Assembly (NCBI RefSeq): GCF_902459705.1
Contig: NZ_CABPRU010000008.1
Span: forward strand, 165,299-229,298
Direction: 5' to 3'
Length of the DNA stretch: 64,000 nucleotides
Origin: Pandoraea terrigena
GTDB lineage: Bacteria > Pseudomonadota > Gammaproteobacteria > Burkholderiales > Burkholderiaceae
The notes below the pieces were generated by a model that was not told the origin of the DNA, searched no databases, and was given only the letters and a program-made list of their open reading frames with translations. Below are positions 37,074 through 46,298 of this stretch, piece by piece. The number at the start of each line of letters is the position of its first letter. Position 1 is the first letter of the stretch. Made by a program: the position numbers and the translations under genes.

Positions 37074-37823
37074 ATGAAAGTCTTGGTCGCTGTGAAGCGA
37101 GTCGTGGATTACAACGTGAAGGTCCGCGTGAAATCGGACGGTACGGGCGTCGATATCGCCAATGTGAAGATGTCGATGAATCCGTTCGACGAAATTGCCG
37201 TGGAAGAGGCGGTACGTCTGAAGGAAGCCGGTGTGGCAACTGAAGTGATCGCCGTGTCGTGCGGTGTCACGCAGTCCCAGGAAACGCTGCGCACGGCGCT
37301 TGCAATCGGCGCCGATCGCGCTTTCCTCGTTGAATCGAATGAAGACCTGCAGCCGCTGGCGGTCGCGAAGATCCTGAAGGCGCTCGTCGACAAGGAACAG
37401 CCGCAGCTCGTGATTCTCGGCAAGCAGGCCATCGACGACGATTCGAACCAGACCGGCCAGATGCTCGCAGCACTCGCGATGCTGCCGCAGGCGACGTTCG
37501 CTTCGAAGATCGTTGTCGCTGACGGCAAGGCGACCGTGTCGCGTGAAGTCGATGGCGGTGCGGAAACGCTGTCGCTGAAGCTCCCGGCGGTGGTCACGAC
37601 CGACCTGCGCCTGAACGAGCCGCGCTACGTCACGCTGCCGAACCTTATGAAGGCCAAGAGGAAGCCGCTCGAAACGATCAGACCGGAAGACCTCGGTGTG
37701 GACGTCATGCCGCGTCTGAAGACGCTGAAGGTTGCCGAGCCGCCCAAGCGCAGCGCGGGTGTGAAGGTGCTGGACGTGAAGACGCTGGTCGAGACGTTGA
37801 AGACGGAAGCCAAGGTGCTGTGA
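37074..37823 (+). CDS. etfB: Electron transfer flavoprotein beta subunit
   Basis: This 249-aa protein has [19 protein letters not shown] and [19 protein letters not shown] at the N-terminus, the [20 protein letters not shown] stretch and the recognition-loop region [20 protein letters not shown]. With EtfA it takes electrons from acyl-CoA dehydrogenase to ubiquinone via ETF-QO. The start at 37074 precedes the conserved region; a codon two positions upstream is also open. The presence of a dedicated ETF in the island supports a beta-oxidation step. Confidence 0.95.
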   Translation: MKVLVAVKRVVDYNVKVRVKSDGTGVDIANVKMSMNPFDEIAVEEAVRLKEAGVATEVIAVSCGVTQSQETLRTALAIGADRAFLVESNEDLQPLAVAKILKALVDKEQPQLVILGKQAIDDDSNQTGQMLAALAMLPQATFASKIVVADGKATVSREVDGGAETLSLKLPAVVTTDLRLNEPRYVTLPNLMKAKRKPLETIRPEDLGVDVMPRLKTLKVAEPPKRSAGVKVLDVKTLVETLKTEAKVL

Positions 37824-37836
37824 GGGAGAGAGAAAA

Positions 37837-38784
37837 ATGACGATTCTGGTGATTGCAGAGCACGACAACGCGTCAATCAAGTCTGTGACGCTAAACACGG
37901 TCGCGGCCGCCGCGATGCTTGCCACATTTACCAGTGCGGACGTTCACGTCCTGGTGGCGGGTCACGATGCGCGAGGTGCGGCGGACGCGGCCGCCAGGAT
38001 TGCGGGCGTTTCGAAGGTGCTGCTGGCCGACGCTCCGCAACTGGCCGACGGCCTCGCGGAAAATGTCGAAGCGACCGTGCTCACCATCGCAAATTGCTAC
38101 TCGCACATCCTCGCGCCGGCGTCCGCATACGGCAAGAACGTTGCGCCGCGTATCGCCGCGAAGCTGGACGTCGCGCAGATCAGCGACATAACCGCAGTCG
38201 ATTCGCCCGACACGTTCGAGCGCCCAATCTACGCGGGTAACGCCATCGCGACGGTGCAATTGTTGGACCCAATCAAAGTGATCACTGTGCGTTCGACGGG
38301 CTTCGACCCAGCTTCGCCGGAAGGCGGGGGAGCTTCAGTCGAGACGATTGACACGACGGCCGATGCTGGAAACTCGCGGTTCGTGAGCCGTGAAGTGACG
38401 AAGCTCGATCGTCCGGAACTCACGAGTGCGAAGATTATCGTCTCAGGAGGCAGGGGGCTCGCTAGCGGCGAGAACTACACGAAGGTTCTGGAGCCGCTCG
38501 CGAACAAGCTCAACGCAGCGCTGGGCGCCTCGCGTGCGGCTGTCGACGCAGGCTACGTGCCGAACGACTATCAGGTGGGCCAGACGGGCAAGATCGTCGC
38601 GCCGCAGTTGTATATTGCCGTCGGTATCTCGGGCGCGATCCAGCACCTCGCTGGTATGAAGGACTCGAAGGTCATCGTCGCGATCAACAAGGACGAAGAA
38701 GCGCCGATTTTCAGCGTGGCCGATTACGGTATCGTTGGTGACTTGTTCGACGCGATCCCAGATTTCGTCGCAGCACTGGCCTAA
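37837..38784 (+). CDS. etfA: Electron transfer flavoprotein alpha subunit
   Basis: This 315-aa protein has the C-terminal FAD domain with [33 protein letters not shown] and [20 protein letters not shown], all characteristic of EtfA. It lies 13 bp after etfB. A GGAG box and ATG of a following gene remain just downstream, but that gene is lost (38799). Confidence 0.95.
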   Translation: MTILVIAEHDNASIKSVTLNTVAAAAMLATFTSADVHVLVAGHDARGAADAAARIAGVSKVLLADAPQLADGLAENVEATVLTIANCYSHILAPASAYGKNVAPRIAAKLDVAQISDITAVDSPDTFERPIYAGNAIATVQLLDPIKVITVRSTGFDPASPEGGGASVETIDTTADAGNSRFVSREVTKLDRPELTSAKIIVSGGRGLASGENYTKVLEPLANKLNAALGASRAAVDAGYVPNDYQVGQTGKIVAPQLYIAVGISGAIQHLAGMKDSKVIVAINKDEEAPIFSVADYGIVGDLFDAIPDFVAALA

Positions 38785-38798
38785 AGGAGAGCCGCATC

Positions 38799-38825
38799 AT
38801 GCGAAGCACCTTCGCTGAGCATTGA
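38799..38825 (+). pseudogene. Decapitated gene after etfA (eight codons left)
   Basis: AAAGGAGA and an ATG follow etfA by 14 bp, but the frame stops after RSTFAEH. A well-placed ribosome binding site with only eight codons suggests that a coupled gene was cut off by the insertion or deletion that created the scars between 38.8 and 39.4 kb. What it encoded cannot be known. Confidence 0.4.
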
Positions 38826-38926
38826 GTCGAGCGGATGCGGGTTGCACGCAATTGCGCTCTGAAGACGGCGGACTCTTGGGGGGCAGTCCATTCCCGGTAC
38901 GGATCGGAGCAGAAGAATGCGTCATT

Positions 38927-39133
38927 TTAGCCGCCAGCCGATTGCCCGGTGATGGATGGAACGAAGTCCAGAAACGCGCGTGTTTTTGCAGGGAGATAGT
39001 TACGTGACGGATAAAAAGCATAAAGCGGGAAGCGTACGTCAGCCCAGTCTGGAAGGATATTGACTAGCCGGCCCTCTGCCAACAGACGTTCTACACCGAG
39101 TTCCATGACTTGTGCCACACCGAACCCGGCTAG
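38927..39133 (-). pseudogene. LysR-type regulator, C-terminal remnant
   Basis: The minus strand encodes AGFGVAQVMELGVERLLAEG, then RLVNILPDWADVRFPLYAFY and PSRNYLPAKTRAFLDFV, the end of a LysR substrate-binding domain. There is no N-terminal part; the piece starts at about 39133, where an IS end begins, and ends normally at 38927. The 142 bp between it and etfA hold only the decapitated start described above. Confidence 0.75.
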
Positions 39134-39246
39134 GTGTTAGCGCCGATGTAAAAACGAACCGCCCCGGATTTGGTGGAGGCTCCAACGCTTGAGAGAATGG
39201 AGCGATGAACAAGTCGAACAAGTTTTATGCTGAAGTCCGTGAGCGT
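39134..39246 (+). mobile_element. IS3-family left end with the first codons of OrfA
   Basis: About 70 bp containing GAACCGCCCCGGATTTGGTG is followed by an ATG at 39205 and NKSNKFYAEVRER, the usual start of an IS3-group OrfA (helix-turn-helix start). The element is cut off after about 14 codons, where the relaxase scar copy B begins. Only the end is left. Confidence 0.65.
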
Positions 39247-39420
39247 GATGCTCGCCAGCGGGCGCTACGCGATGCTCGATGACGGTATGGGCTTCTCGCT
39301 GGTGCCGTGGAAGCCGGTGATCGCACAGCGACTTGGGCAGCAGCTAGCTGCTGCGGTGCGCGGCAGCGGGGTGTCATGGGAGATTGGCTGCCAACGCGGT
39401 CCACAACTTTGCGGTAAGCC
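39245..39420 (+). pseudogene. Relaxase (DUF3363-type) 3' end, scar copy B
   Basis: The frame encodes VMLASGRYAMLDDGMGFSLV, PWKPVIAQRLGQQLAAAVRG and SGVSWEIGCQRGPQLCG: the C-terminus of the same relaxase as copies A and C. Relative to copy C it lacks the N-terminal part (the RPITDGQRV region), and its natural stop is lost, so the frame runs on beyond the homology. Confidence 0.82.
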
Positions 39421-39467
39421 CATCCTACTTAGAGATTGGAGAAGCGAACCCGAGCACCGCCGCTCTC

Positions 39468-40448
39468 CTAGAAACCGAGTTCGCTGGACGTGCTAGATAT
39501 TTGAGGCGCCTCGACCTCTCCCTGCGCCGTGCGCCGATACTGCCCCGGTGCAACAGCCATGACGCGCTTGAATGCGCTGCTGAAGGCACTTTCGGAAGAG
39601 TATCCGACCGCAGCCGCGGCCTCCGAAATCGAAGCACCAGCTCGAAGTTCACGTCTCGCCAGATACATCCGCCATTGGGTCAAATAGGCGAGAGGAGGAA
39701 CGCCCATAATTTGGCGGAATCGAACCGCGAGTGATGTTCTCGACATCCCTGCCTTTTTTGCAAGTTCTTCCAGGCCCCAATTTCGAGATGGTTCGCCATG
39801 AATGCTACTGAGCACAATGGCCAACCGGTGGTCGCCAAAGCCTTTTAGCCACCCCTCATCGCCATTCGGCGCATGAGCCAAATAAGCCCGCAATGTCTGA
39901 ACGAATAGCAATTGCGTCAGTCCCGATATGACGACGGTCCGCCCAGGTCGTCCGCCTTTCATTTCTGCCACAAGTTGTTTTAGCAACCACGAAATCGGCT
40001 CGGCTTCGTCTGTCGTTCCTCGTACGTGGATGAGCGGCGGTAGACCATTCAAGAGCAACGCTTGCTGGTCAGCATCGATCTGCACTATGCCCCCCAACAT
40101 GGTGAAGTCGCACCCTTGGCCAAGCTGATACTGATCGTCGCTGTCTCTAACGACTGGCGTGGTCGTCGCGTTAGGAATCAAGGCTGCGGCACTGGCCAGC
40201 GTGAGAGTGCGTGTGCCGTTGGTGATTAAGACATCACCGACGTTCACTCGGGCTGGCTCAGACATGCAATCAATCGAATACCAGCAGCCTCCCTCTGTGA
40301 CTGCGCAGAATTTGATCGCATCCAGATTGGTGAAACGGCGTGCCCAAGTACCGCCAGCTACCAGTCGTCCTGACAAGTCGCACCGGACCTGGAGGAAGTC
40401 CAGCAGGTCTGAAAGTGGATCAGGATACGTATTTGTACTATTGAGCAT
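39468..40448 (-). CDS. AraC-family transcriptional regulator (cupin_6 type)
   Basis: This 326-aa protein has an N-terminal cupin-like sensing domain (LQVRCDLSGRLVAGGTWARR; GGCWYSIDCMSEP) and a C-terminal double helix-turn-helix (WGLEELAKKAGMSRTSLAVR; AAAAVGYSSESAFSSAFKRV). This group often sits beside oxidoreductase genes and responds to electrophilic compounds. It is divergent from an aldo/keto reductase across 293 bp and probably controls it and the SDR that follows. Confidence 0.88.
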   Translation of the reverse strand: MLNSTNTYPDPLSDLLDFLQVRCDLSGRLVAGGTWARRFTNLDAIKFCAVTEGGCWYSIDCMSEPARVNVGDVLITNGTRTLTLASAAALIPNATTTPVVRDSDDQYQLGQGCDFTMLGGIVQIDADQQALLLNGLPPLIHVRGTTDEAEPISWLLKQLVAEMKGGRPGRTVVISGLTQLLFVQTLRAYLAHAPNGDEGWLKGFGDHRLAIVLSSIHGEPSRNWGLEELAKKAGMSRTSLAVRFRQIMGVPPLAYLTQWRMYLARRELRAGASISEAAAAVGYSSESAFSSAFKRVMAVAPGQYRRTAQGEVEAPQISSTSSELGF

Positions 40449-40741
40449 AAAAACTGAACGGACAAACCTTCTTAGTACAGAACTGAAAGCCTACCATGTA
40501 AGCATCGATCTGTCCTGAAGAAGATGCATGTTCACCTCGCAATCCCCCATCGACTCAGGATTCGGGGCTGCTTCCACCGTCTAAGAATGCATTGACAGCA
40601 TTTTCGATGCGTCCAAGGAAATGCACGGCGTGCGCCTCCGTGCCACTGAGCCGGCAGCGGCGGGTCGTCTCTGATGGTTGAACGAACAGCTCACTAGCGC
40701 TCGCATCGACTGAATTTTTTAACTTTGATAGGAGAAGTCAA
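40449..40741. other. AraC-AKR intergenic region
   Basis: This is the divergent control region for the AraC regulator and the aldo/keto reductase. The only coding-like trace is a minus-strand frame ending at 40554 (AHAVHFLGRIENAVNAFLDG), about 35 codons long, which might be the tail of a lost gene; it was not recognised. No strong palindrome was seen. Confidence 0.4.
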
Positions 40742-41809
40742 ATGCCCCTGAACCACTATGTCACGCTCGGGCGTTCTGGATTGCGCGTTAGCCCGTATTG
40801 CTTGGGGACCATGACGTTCGGCGAAGACTTCGGTTGGGGTGCAAGCCCCGAAGAGTCGTTCGCCATGCTCGACGAGTATCGAAGCCGCGGAGGAAATTTC
40901 GTGGACACGGCCAACATCTATACCGCTGGTCATTCCGAACGGATCATCGGTGACTATCTTCGACAGAAGAAAGTTAGACGCGACGAGATCGTGCTCAGCA
41001 CGAAGTTCTATTGCAATCTGTTCCCAGGCGATCCGAATGGCGGCGGAGCGGGACGCAAAGCCCTGATCCAGCAGTGCGAAGCCTCGTTGAACCGGCTCCG
41101 GAGCGACTACATCGACATCTACTGGCTGCACAACTGGGATCGGACGGCACCGATCGAAGAAACCTTGCGAGGTCTCGATGATCTCGTCACGGCAGGCAAG
41201 ATTCGTTACGTGGGCTTCTCGGACATTCCCGCTTGGAAAACAGCCGAGGCGCAGACGATCGCCCACTTCCGCGGATGGGCGCGGATCATCGCGCTGCAAC
41301 TCGAATATTCGCTGCTGGAGCGGACGAGCGAAGGCGAGCTGTTTCCGATGGCGCACGCGATGGGAATGGGCATCATGCCCTGGTCGCCACTCAAGAGCGG
41401 ATTCCTGAGCGGCAAGTTCAGGCGTGGCAGCGAAGGCAATGTCGATACTAAGCGCACGAACATGGTCGGCGTTCCGAGTGCGGCGGATTACGACATCATC
41501 GAAGTAGTTGTGGACGTCGCTTCGGAACTTGGGATCAGTCCCGCATCGGTGGCGCTGGCTTGGGTCAGGTCACAAGCTGGCGTTAGCTCCACCCTGATTG
41601 GCGCCAGGCGACTCGATCAGCTCAAAACTAATCTCGACTCGCTCGAAGTGACGCTGTCCGCCGAGCAGATGGGTAGGCTCAGTGAGGCTTCCAGGCCGAA
41701 GCTGAATTTCCCAGCCGAGAACAACGAGACCCTGGCGCCGATGCTTGCCTTCCCCGGCACGACGGTTGACGGCCGAACTGTGCCGTCGCCCGCGCGGCTC
41801 TCTGCTTGA
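40742..41809 (+). CDS. Aldo/keto reductase
   Basis: This 355-aa protein has the TIM barrel with GRSGLRVSPYCLGTMTFGED, NFVDTANIYTAGHSERIIGD (catalytic Asp and Tyr), the Lys strand VLSTKFY and the YIDIYWLHNWDRTAPIEETL strand with the catalytic His. It reduces a carbonyl with NADPH. It is controlled by the adjacent AraC protein by inference. GGAGAA precedes the ATG. Confidence 0.9.
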   Translation: MPLNHYVTLGRSGLRVSPYCLGTMTFGEDFGWGASPEESFAMLDEYRSRGGNFVDTANIYTAGHSERIIGDYLRQKKVRRDEIVLSTKFYCNLFPGDPNGGGAGRKALIQQCEASLNRLRSDYIDIYWLHNWDRTAPIEETLRGLDDLVTAGKIRYVGFSDIPAWKTAEAQTIAHFRGWARIIALQLEYSLLERTSEGELFPMAHAMGMGIMPWSPLKSGFLSGKFRRGSEGNVDTKRTNMVGVPSAADYDIIEVVVDVASELGISPASVALAWVRSQAGVSSTLIGARRLDQLKTNLDSLEVTLSAEQMGRLSEASRPKLNFPAENNETLAPMLAFPGTTVDGRTVPSPARLSA

Positions 41810-41953
41810 TTGAAATAGAACGAGGTTTATCCAGTCGCCTCACCAGATCGTCAAGGCCCTGCAAACGAATGCCGCACTACTCGGATTTTCACGGGACAGT
41901 TGTTCATGAAATTGCCGAACACTTACTTTGATTTAGAAAAGGGAAATATAGCA

Positions 41954-42973
41954 ATGAGCACAGTCCAAGCACCAATCGGTTCGGGTTTTAGCCGCGCTTC
42001 CACGACCGCCGACATCATTAAGGGCGTAGATCTAGTCGGCAAGGTAGCGATCGTCACCGGAGGCTACTCAGGCCTCGGACTTGAAACTGCACGCACGCTC
42101 GCCTCAGCGGGCGCGAGAATCATTGTGCCGGCGCGTGATGTCGAGCGTGCGCGCAGAACCATCGCCGAAGCTGGCGGCGGCATGCAGGTTCTATCGATGG
42201 ATCTTGCCGATCCCCGCTCGATCGATGATTTCGCACGCGACTTTGTTGAAACAGGCCTGCCGCTTCATCTGCTCATCAACAACGCCGGCATCATGGCGTT
42301 GCCCGAACTGAAGCGCGATGCGCAAGGCAATGAGCTTCAGTTTTCTACCAACCACCTCGGCCATTTTCGGCTGGCTCTACGACTCTGGCCGGCGCTCAAG
42401 CGGGCCGGTGGCGCGCGCGTCGTATCAGTCTCGTCCGCCGGGCACCGCTTCTCGCCAGTCGTTTTCGACGACATCAATTTCGAGCGCCGTGACTACGATG
42501 CTTTCAAGGCCTATGGCCAGTCGAAGACGGCCAATATCCTCTTCGCGGTTGGCCTCGACCGTCGAGGCAAGGACGATGGCATTCGTGCGTTCGCACTCCA
42601 TCCGGGCGGGATCGCGGGAACGAATCTCGGCACGCACGTCGGGGTGGAAATGCTGAAAAAGACAGGGTTCGTCGATGAGAACGGCCGGCCAATCGTCGAT
42701 CTGGCCCGTGACCTGAAATCGGTTCCCCAGGGCGCGGCCACCCACGTCTGGTGCGCGGTCAGTCCGCAACTCGACGGCAAAGGCGGGGTGTTTTGCGCCG
42801 ATTCGGATATCACGCCCGTACTGCCGCGGGACGGTTCCCCCGATCTGGCCACCGAAGATCGCACCAAACGCGGCACCGGCGTCCAAGCGTATGCGATAGA
42901 CCCGGACGCGGCCGAGGAGCTTTGGCGCGAAAGTGAGGAAATCACTAACGTCTCCGTCCAACGCCCGTCGTAA
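41954..42973 (+). CDS. SDR-family oxidoreductase (retinol-dehydrogenase/WWOX-like)
   Basis: This 339-aa protein has the nucleotide loop VTGGYSGLGLETARTLASAG, LINNAGIMALPELK, the catalytic Ser in VSVSSAGHRFSP and YGQSKTANILFAVGLDRRG (Tyr-x3-Lys). The ATG at 41954 follows AAAAGGGAAA, a better site than the in-frame codons upstream. It lies 144 bp after the aldo/keto reductase and may be co-transcribed with it. Confidence 0.87.
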   Translation: MSTVQAPIGSGFSRASTTADIIKGVDLVGKVAIVTGGYSGLGLETARTLASAGARIIVPARDVERARRTIAEAGGGMQVLSMDLADPRSIDDFARDFVETGLPLHLLINNAGIMALPELKRDAQGNELQFSTNHLGHFRLALRLWPALKRAGGARVVSVSSAGHRFSPVVFDDINFERRDYDAFKAYGQSKTANILFAVGLDRRGKDDGIRAFALHPGGIAGTNLGTHVGVEMLKKTGFVDENGRPIVDLARDLKSVPQGAATHVWCAVSPQLDGKGGVFCADSDITPVLPRDGSPDLATEDRTKRGTGVQAYAIDPDAAEELWRESEEITNVSVQRPS

Positions 42974-43117
42974 TGTGCTGAAGTTGCGTTTGCCGCTCGC
43001 CACAGCTATTAACGAAAGGAAGTAGAGAGATTAAAACGCAAAGGCGATCGATACTATGCGGCCGGAATGAACAATACGAACAGATGACAATCTCTGGCTA
43101 GCCCGACGGAGATTGGT

Positions 43118-43342
43118 TTGGGAAGTTCCGTCGTTCCGCGCGTCTTCGTTGCCTTGCAGCAGGCACGCGACAGCGTGAAGGCTGCTACTAATGGCTTCCG
43201 TCGCCAGTTACGGGTCGCGCTATCGGACGGCATCCCACCATCGCGTTTCTCGACCTTCCTGGCGTTGTGCCGCGAAGAAGAACCGGAAATCGAAATACGT
43301 CTATTCGAGGTTCCGCTGGCGCAGCAGATCACTTGGCCGTAA
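43118..43342 (+). pseudogene. LysR-type regulator, middle fragment
   Basis: The frame contains RVFVALQQARDSVKAATNG, LRVALSDGIPPSRFSTFLAL and CREEEPEIEIRLFEVPLAQQ, the start of a LysR substrate-binding domain. The helix-turn-helix and the C-terminal half are missing, and relaxase scar C starts at the same point where the homology stops. From memory, a LysR gene of this kind accompanies relaxase genes in Tn4371-like elements. Confidence 0.7.
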
Positions 43343-43637
43343 CCTGCTGGCGACGTTGCGCGGGCGCGAGTTCCCGAAGGCCGCAAAGGATATCGCCGCA
43401 GAAACCGGCTTGGAACATCGACCAATAACGGATGGGCAGCGCGTGGTCGGCACTTACCGGCGCAGTGTCATGCTCGCCAGTGAACGCTACGCAATGCTGG
43501 ATGACGGCACGGGCTTCAGGTTGGTGCCATGGACGTCTGTGATCGGAAAACGGCCCGAGCAGCAACTCGCCATGACGGTGCGCGGTGGTGGCGTGTCTTG
43601 GGAGATTGGGCGACAGAGAGGAATGTCAATCGCCTGA
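43338..43637 (+). pseudogene. Relaxase (DUF3363-type) 3' end, scar copy C
   Basis: The longest of three copies: NLLATLRGREFPKAAKDIAA, ETGLEHRPITDGQRV, VGTYRRSVMLASERYAMLDD and GTGFRLVPW, ending in RGGGVSWEIGRQRG and a natural TGA at 43635-43637. It has no start and is about 100 codons, compared with several hundred in a full relaxase. It is fused directly to the LysR fragment upstream. Confidence 0.85.
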
Positions 43638-43653
43638 TCCGCTATGGCAATGA

Positions 43654-44583
43654 CTACGTGTGTTCCACGCTACTGAGACTCCCTTGCGGAGCATCGCGAA
43701 CCTCGTGAATGAGATCAATCAGTGCGCGCAACCCGGCAGGTATATGACGATGGCCGGAATAATACAGACACAATCCAGGGTATGGTGCCGTATAGCTTTC
43801 AAGTACCCGCTCAAGTCGGCCGCTTACCAGATCATCGGCGATGTACCACTCGGCTAGCTGGGACAAGCCGAGGTCATTGCGTACTGCCTGAAGCATCAGC
43901 AATGGTGCGTCAAGGATCAATTGCCCAGGCACTTCGACTTGTACTGGCTTACTGCCTTGAACGAACTCCCACGGCGATGGGGATCCATTGGGAAGACGCG
44001 CTCGGATGCATTGATGTTTTGCAAGGTGTGCAATGACAGTCGGCTTTGGATGCAGGGTGAAATACTCTCTCGAGCCGACAACGGCTTTTGGTATGTTGTG
44101 GCTCAGCGGGACACTGATCATGTCACGCGGCACAAAAGAACTCGCACGCAGTCCAGCGTCGAAACCCTCAGCGATGATGTCCACCATCCTGCCTTCGGTC
44201 ACGATGTCGATGGTCATGCTGGGGTAGCGACGCAAGAATTCCATCATGATCGGCTCAAAGGCCATGAGCGCCGCGCCCAATGAGCTATTGATGTGCAGCG
44301 TTCCGGTTGGCGTCGCTTTTTGATCGTTCACGGCGGCCATTGCGTCCTGAATCTGCTTGATCGCTGGCTTGATCTGATCCACGAACTGCCGTCCGGCATC
44401 AGTCAACGACACGCTGCGTGTCGTTCGATGGAATAGCCGTGCACCCAGTCGGCTTTCCAGGCCTGCAACGGCATTGCTGACAGCCGAGGTGGACATCTCC
44501 AGCTTGACAGCCGCCGCGCGAAAGCTCTGCTGTCTAGCAACAGCCAGTACGACTTCCAGTTCAGTTAAGCCGCTCTTATACAT
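43654..44583 (-). CDS. LysR-family transcriptional regulator
   Basis: This 309-aa protein has the helix-turn-helix [20 protein letters not shown] followed by [20 protein letters not shown], then a normal substrate-binding domain. It is divergent from an aldehyde dehydrogenase gene across 296 bp in which a 25-bp direct repeat occurs next to each of the two genes (44614 and 44812). It probably controls that gene. Confidence 0.9.
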   Translation of the reverse strand: MYKSGLTELEVVLAVARQQSFRAAAVKLEMSTSAVSNAVAGLESRLGARLFHRTTRSVSLTDAGRQFVDQIKPAIKQIQDAMAAVNDQKATPTGTLHINSSLGAALMAFEPIMMEFLRRYPSMTIDIVTEGRMVDIIAEGFDAGLRASSFVPRDMISVPLSHNIPKAVVGSREYFTLHPKPTVIAHLAKHQCIRARLPNGSPSPWEFVQGSKPVQVEVPGQLILDAPLLMLQAVRNDLGLSQLAEWYIADDLVSGRLERVLESYTAPYPGLCLYYSGHRHIPAGLRALIDLIHEVRDAPQGSLSSVEHT

Positions 44584-44613
44584 TGTCCTGGATTTCTATA
44601 CAAAAATGCTCAC

Positions 44614-44836
44614 TTTGGGCATCTTATCAGAACAATTCAGCGAACCGGAAGTGATGCCTCTGGGCCGAAAGGCAAGACGGGGCGAGCTTACGCCTCGAGT
44701 TGGGACCGACATCTTCAGCGTTGTGGTCTCATCTACGGAGAACTGATATGAGTCCGCTCTCCGCCCAATGTTCTAATTTATTATCCCTTTTTTCAAAATG
44801 AATCATCCGTGTTTGGGTAACTTATCAGAACAATCC
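44614..44836 (+). repeat. 25-bp direct repeat pair in the LysR-ALDH control region
   Basis: TTTGGG-N3-CTTATCAGAACAAT-N-CA occurs at 44614-44638 and again at 44812-44836. The 14-bp core is identical. One copy is 31 bp upstream of the LysR start and the other 44 bp upstream of the ALDH start. The 173 bp between the copies contain no recognised gene. Confidence 0.65.
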
Positions 44837-44879
44837 AATTAGCCTAAAGTAACTCATTATCCAGTTTCCAAGGCATACC

Positions 44880-46298
44880 ATGCGTAGTTTCAATCACGCC
44901 TATATTGATGGCGAATTCGTTCCGGTGCAGGGAGGCGAGGTCGTTCAAATCATCAATCCTGCGAATGAGAAGATTATCGGCACAGCTACACTCGCAAATC
45001 GTCAGGATGCCAAACGGGCTATCGCGGCTGCATTTCGCGCGCAGTCGGCATTGGGTCGCACGACCAAGACTGAGCGCATCGACATGCTCAAGCGTCTCCA
45101 ATCCGCGGTCCTGGCGCGGACGGACGAAATCCGTGACGTCACGATTGAAGAATACGGCGGCCCCTTCTCGCGCGCGAAGTGGGTCAGCCAATATGTGTCC
45201 CAGTGTTTTGCCAATACTGCCGAAGTCCTTGAGAGGTATGACCTCACTCGTCGTATCGGGACTGCCGATGTAGTCATGGAACCCGTTGGCGTGGCGGCGT
45301 TGATCGTTCCGTGGAACAGCGTGGCTGGCACCATGTGCAGCAAGCTGGCGTCGGCTATCGCCGCCGGCTGCGCATCAGTCATCAAACCCAGCGAATTCAG
45401 CCCCCTTCAGACTCAGGTAGTTGCCGAGGCCTTGCACGAGGCGGGGCTTCCCGCCGGCATCTTCAACATTCTGTTGGGACGAGGTGGAGATGTTGGGGAC
45501 GAACTGAGCACCAACCCCGATGTCGCCAAGATTTCGTTCACCGGGTCGACGCAGACTGGCAAGATTATTGCCCGTGCCGGTGTGGAAACAATGAAACGAG
45601 TCAGCTTGGCACTGACCGGCAAATCTGCGTCCTTGTTGCTGGACGATGCTGACTTCCCCTCTGCGATTCCATTAGTGCTTGGGGCGGCGTTCCTAAACAA
45701 CGGCCAGGCTTGCGTGGCAGGCACGCGGCTCCTGGTTCCGCGAGCACGTCAAGCAGAAGCCATTGACCTAGTACGGGAAAACGTCGCAGCCATGCGTGTC
45801 GGCGACCCGGGAGATCCCGCAACCACCATCGGACCGTTAGCTACACAGGCTCAATACGAGCGCATTCAACGCTTCATCCACCTGGGCTTGGAAGAGGGTG
45901 CCACGCTTGTGACAGGCGGCAAAGGTCATCCGCAAGGGTTTGACGCTGGCTATTTCGTAAAGCCGACCGTTTTTTCGGGCGTGCGCAACGATATGACCAT
46001 CGCCCGTGAGGAGATCTTCGGGCCGGTGCTGTCCATCATCGCGTACGAAGATGAAGACGAGGCAATCCACATCGCCAACGAATCGATCTACGGATTGCAC
46101 GCATACGTGTTTTCGTCGCAATCGGATCGTGCTCGCCGCGTGGCGTCTCGGCTTGAAGCCGGCACTGTATTGATCAATCGTGTCTCAACGGATTTACTGG
46201 CGCCATTCGGCGGAGTCAAACAGTCGGGCATTGGGCGGGAAAACGGAGTTTTCGGTCTCGAAGCGTTCCTTGAAGCCAAGGCGATCGTAACGGCTTAG
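44880..46298 (+). CDS. Aldehyde dehydrogenase family protein
   Basis: This 472-aa NAD(P)-dependent aldehyde dehydrogenase has the NAD-binding region VAALIVPWNS and KPSEFSPLQTQVVAEALHEA, the Gly-rich FTGSTQTGKII, the catalytic Cys in FLNNGQACVAGTRLLVPRAR and IFGPVLSIIAYEDEDEAIHI. The catalytic Glu (usually in ELGGK) reads ALTGKSASLLLDD, with Thr where Glu is expected. This Glu-to-Thr change is known in a subset of the family. It follows the divergent LysR gene. Confidence 0.88.
   Translation: MRSFNHAYIDGEFVPVQGGEVVQIINPANEKIIGTATLANRQDAKRAIAAAFRAQSALGRTTKTERIDMLKRLQSAVLARTDEIRDVTIEEYGGPFSRAKWVSQYVSQCFANTAEVLERYDLTRRIGTADVVMEPVGVAALIVPWNSVAGTMCSKLASAIAAGCASVIKPSEFSPLQTQVVAEALHEAGLPAGIFNILLGRGGDVGDELSTNPDVAKISFTGSTQTGKIIARAGVETMKRVSLALTGKSASLLLDDADFPSAIPLVLGAAFLNNGQACVAGTRLLVPRARQAEAIDLVRENVAAMRVGDPGDPATTIGPLATQAQYERIQRFIHLGLEEGATLVTGGKGHPQGFDAGYFVKPTVFSGVRNDMTIAREEIFGPVLSIIAYEDEDEAIHIANESIYGLHAYVFSSQSDRARRVASRLEAGTVLINRVSTDLLAPFGGVKQSGIGRENGVFGLEAFLEAKAIVTA

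Noticed and set aside
40554..40660. Possible gene tail on the minus strand (AHAVHFLGRIENAV)
   Set aside because: It is only about 35 codons with no recognisable family; kept as a note in the intergenic entry.
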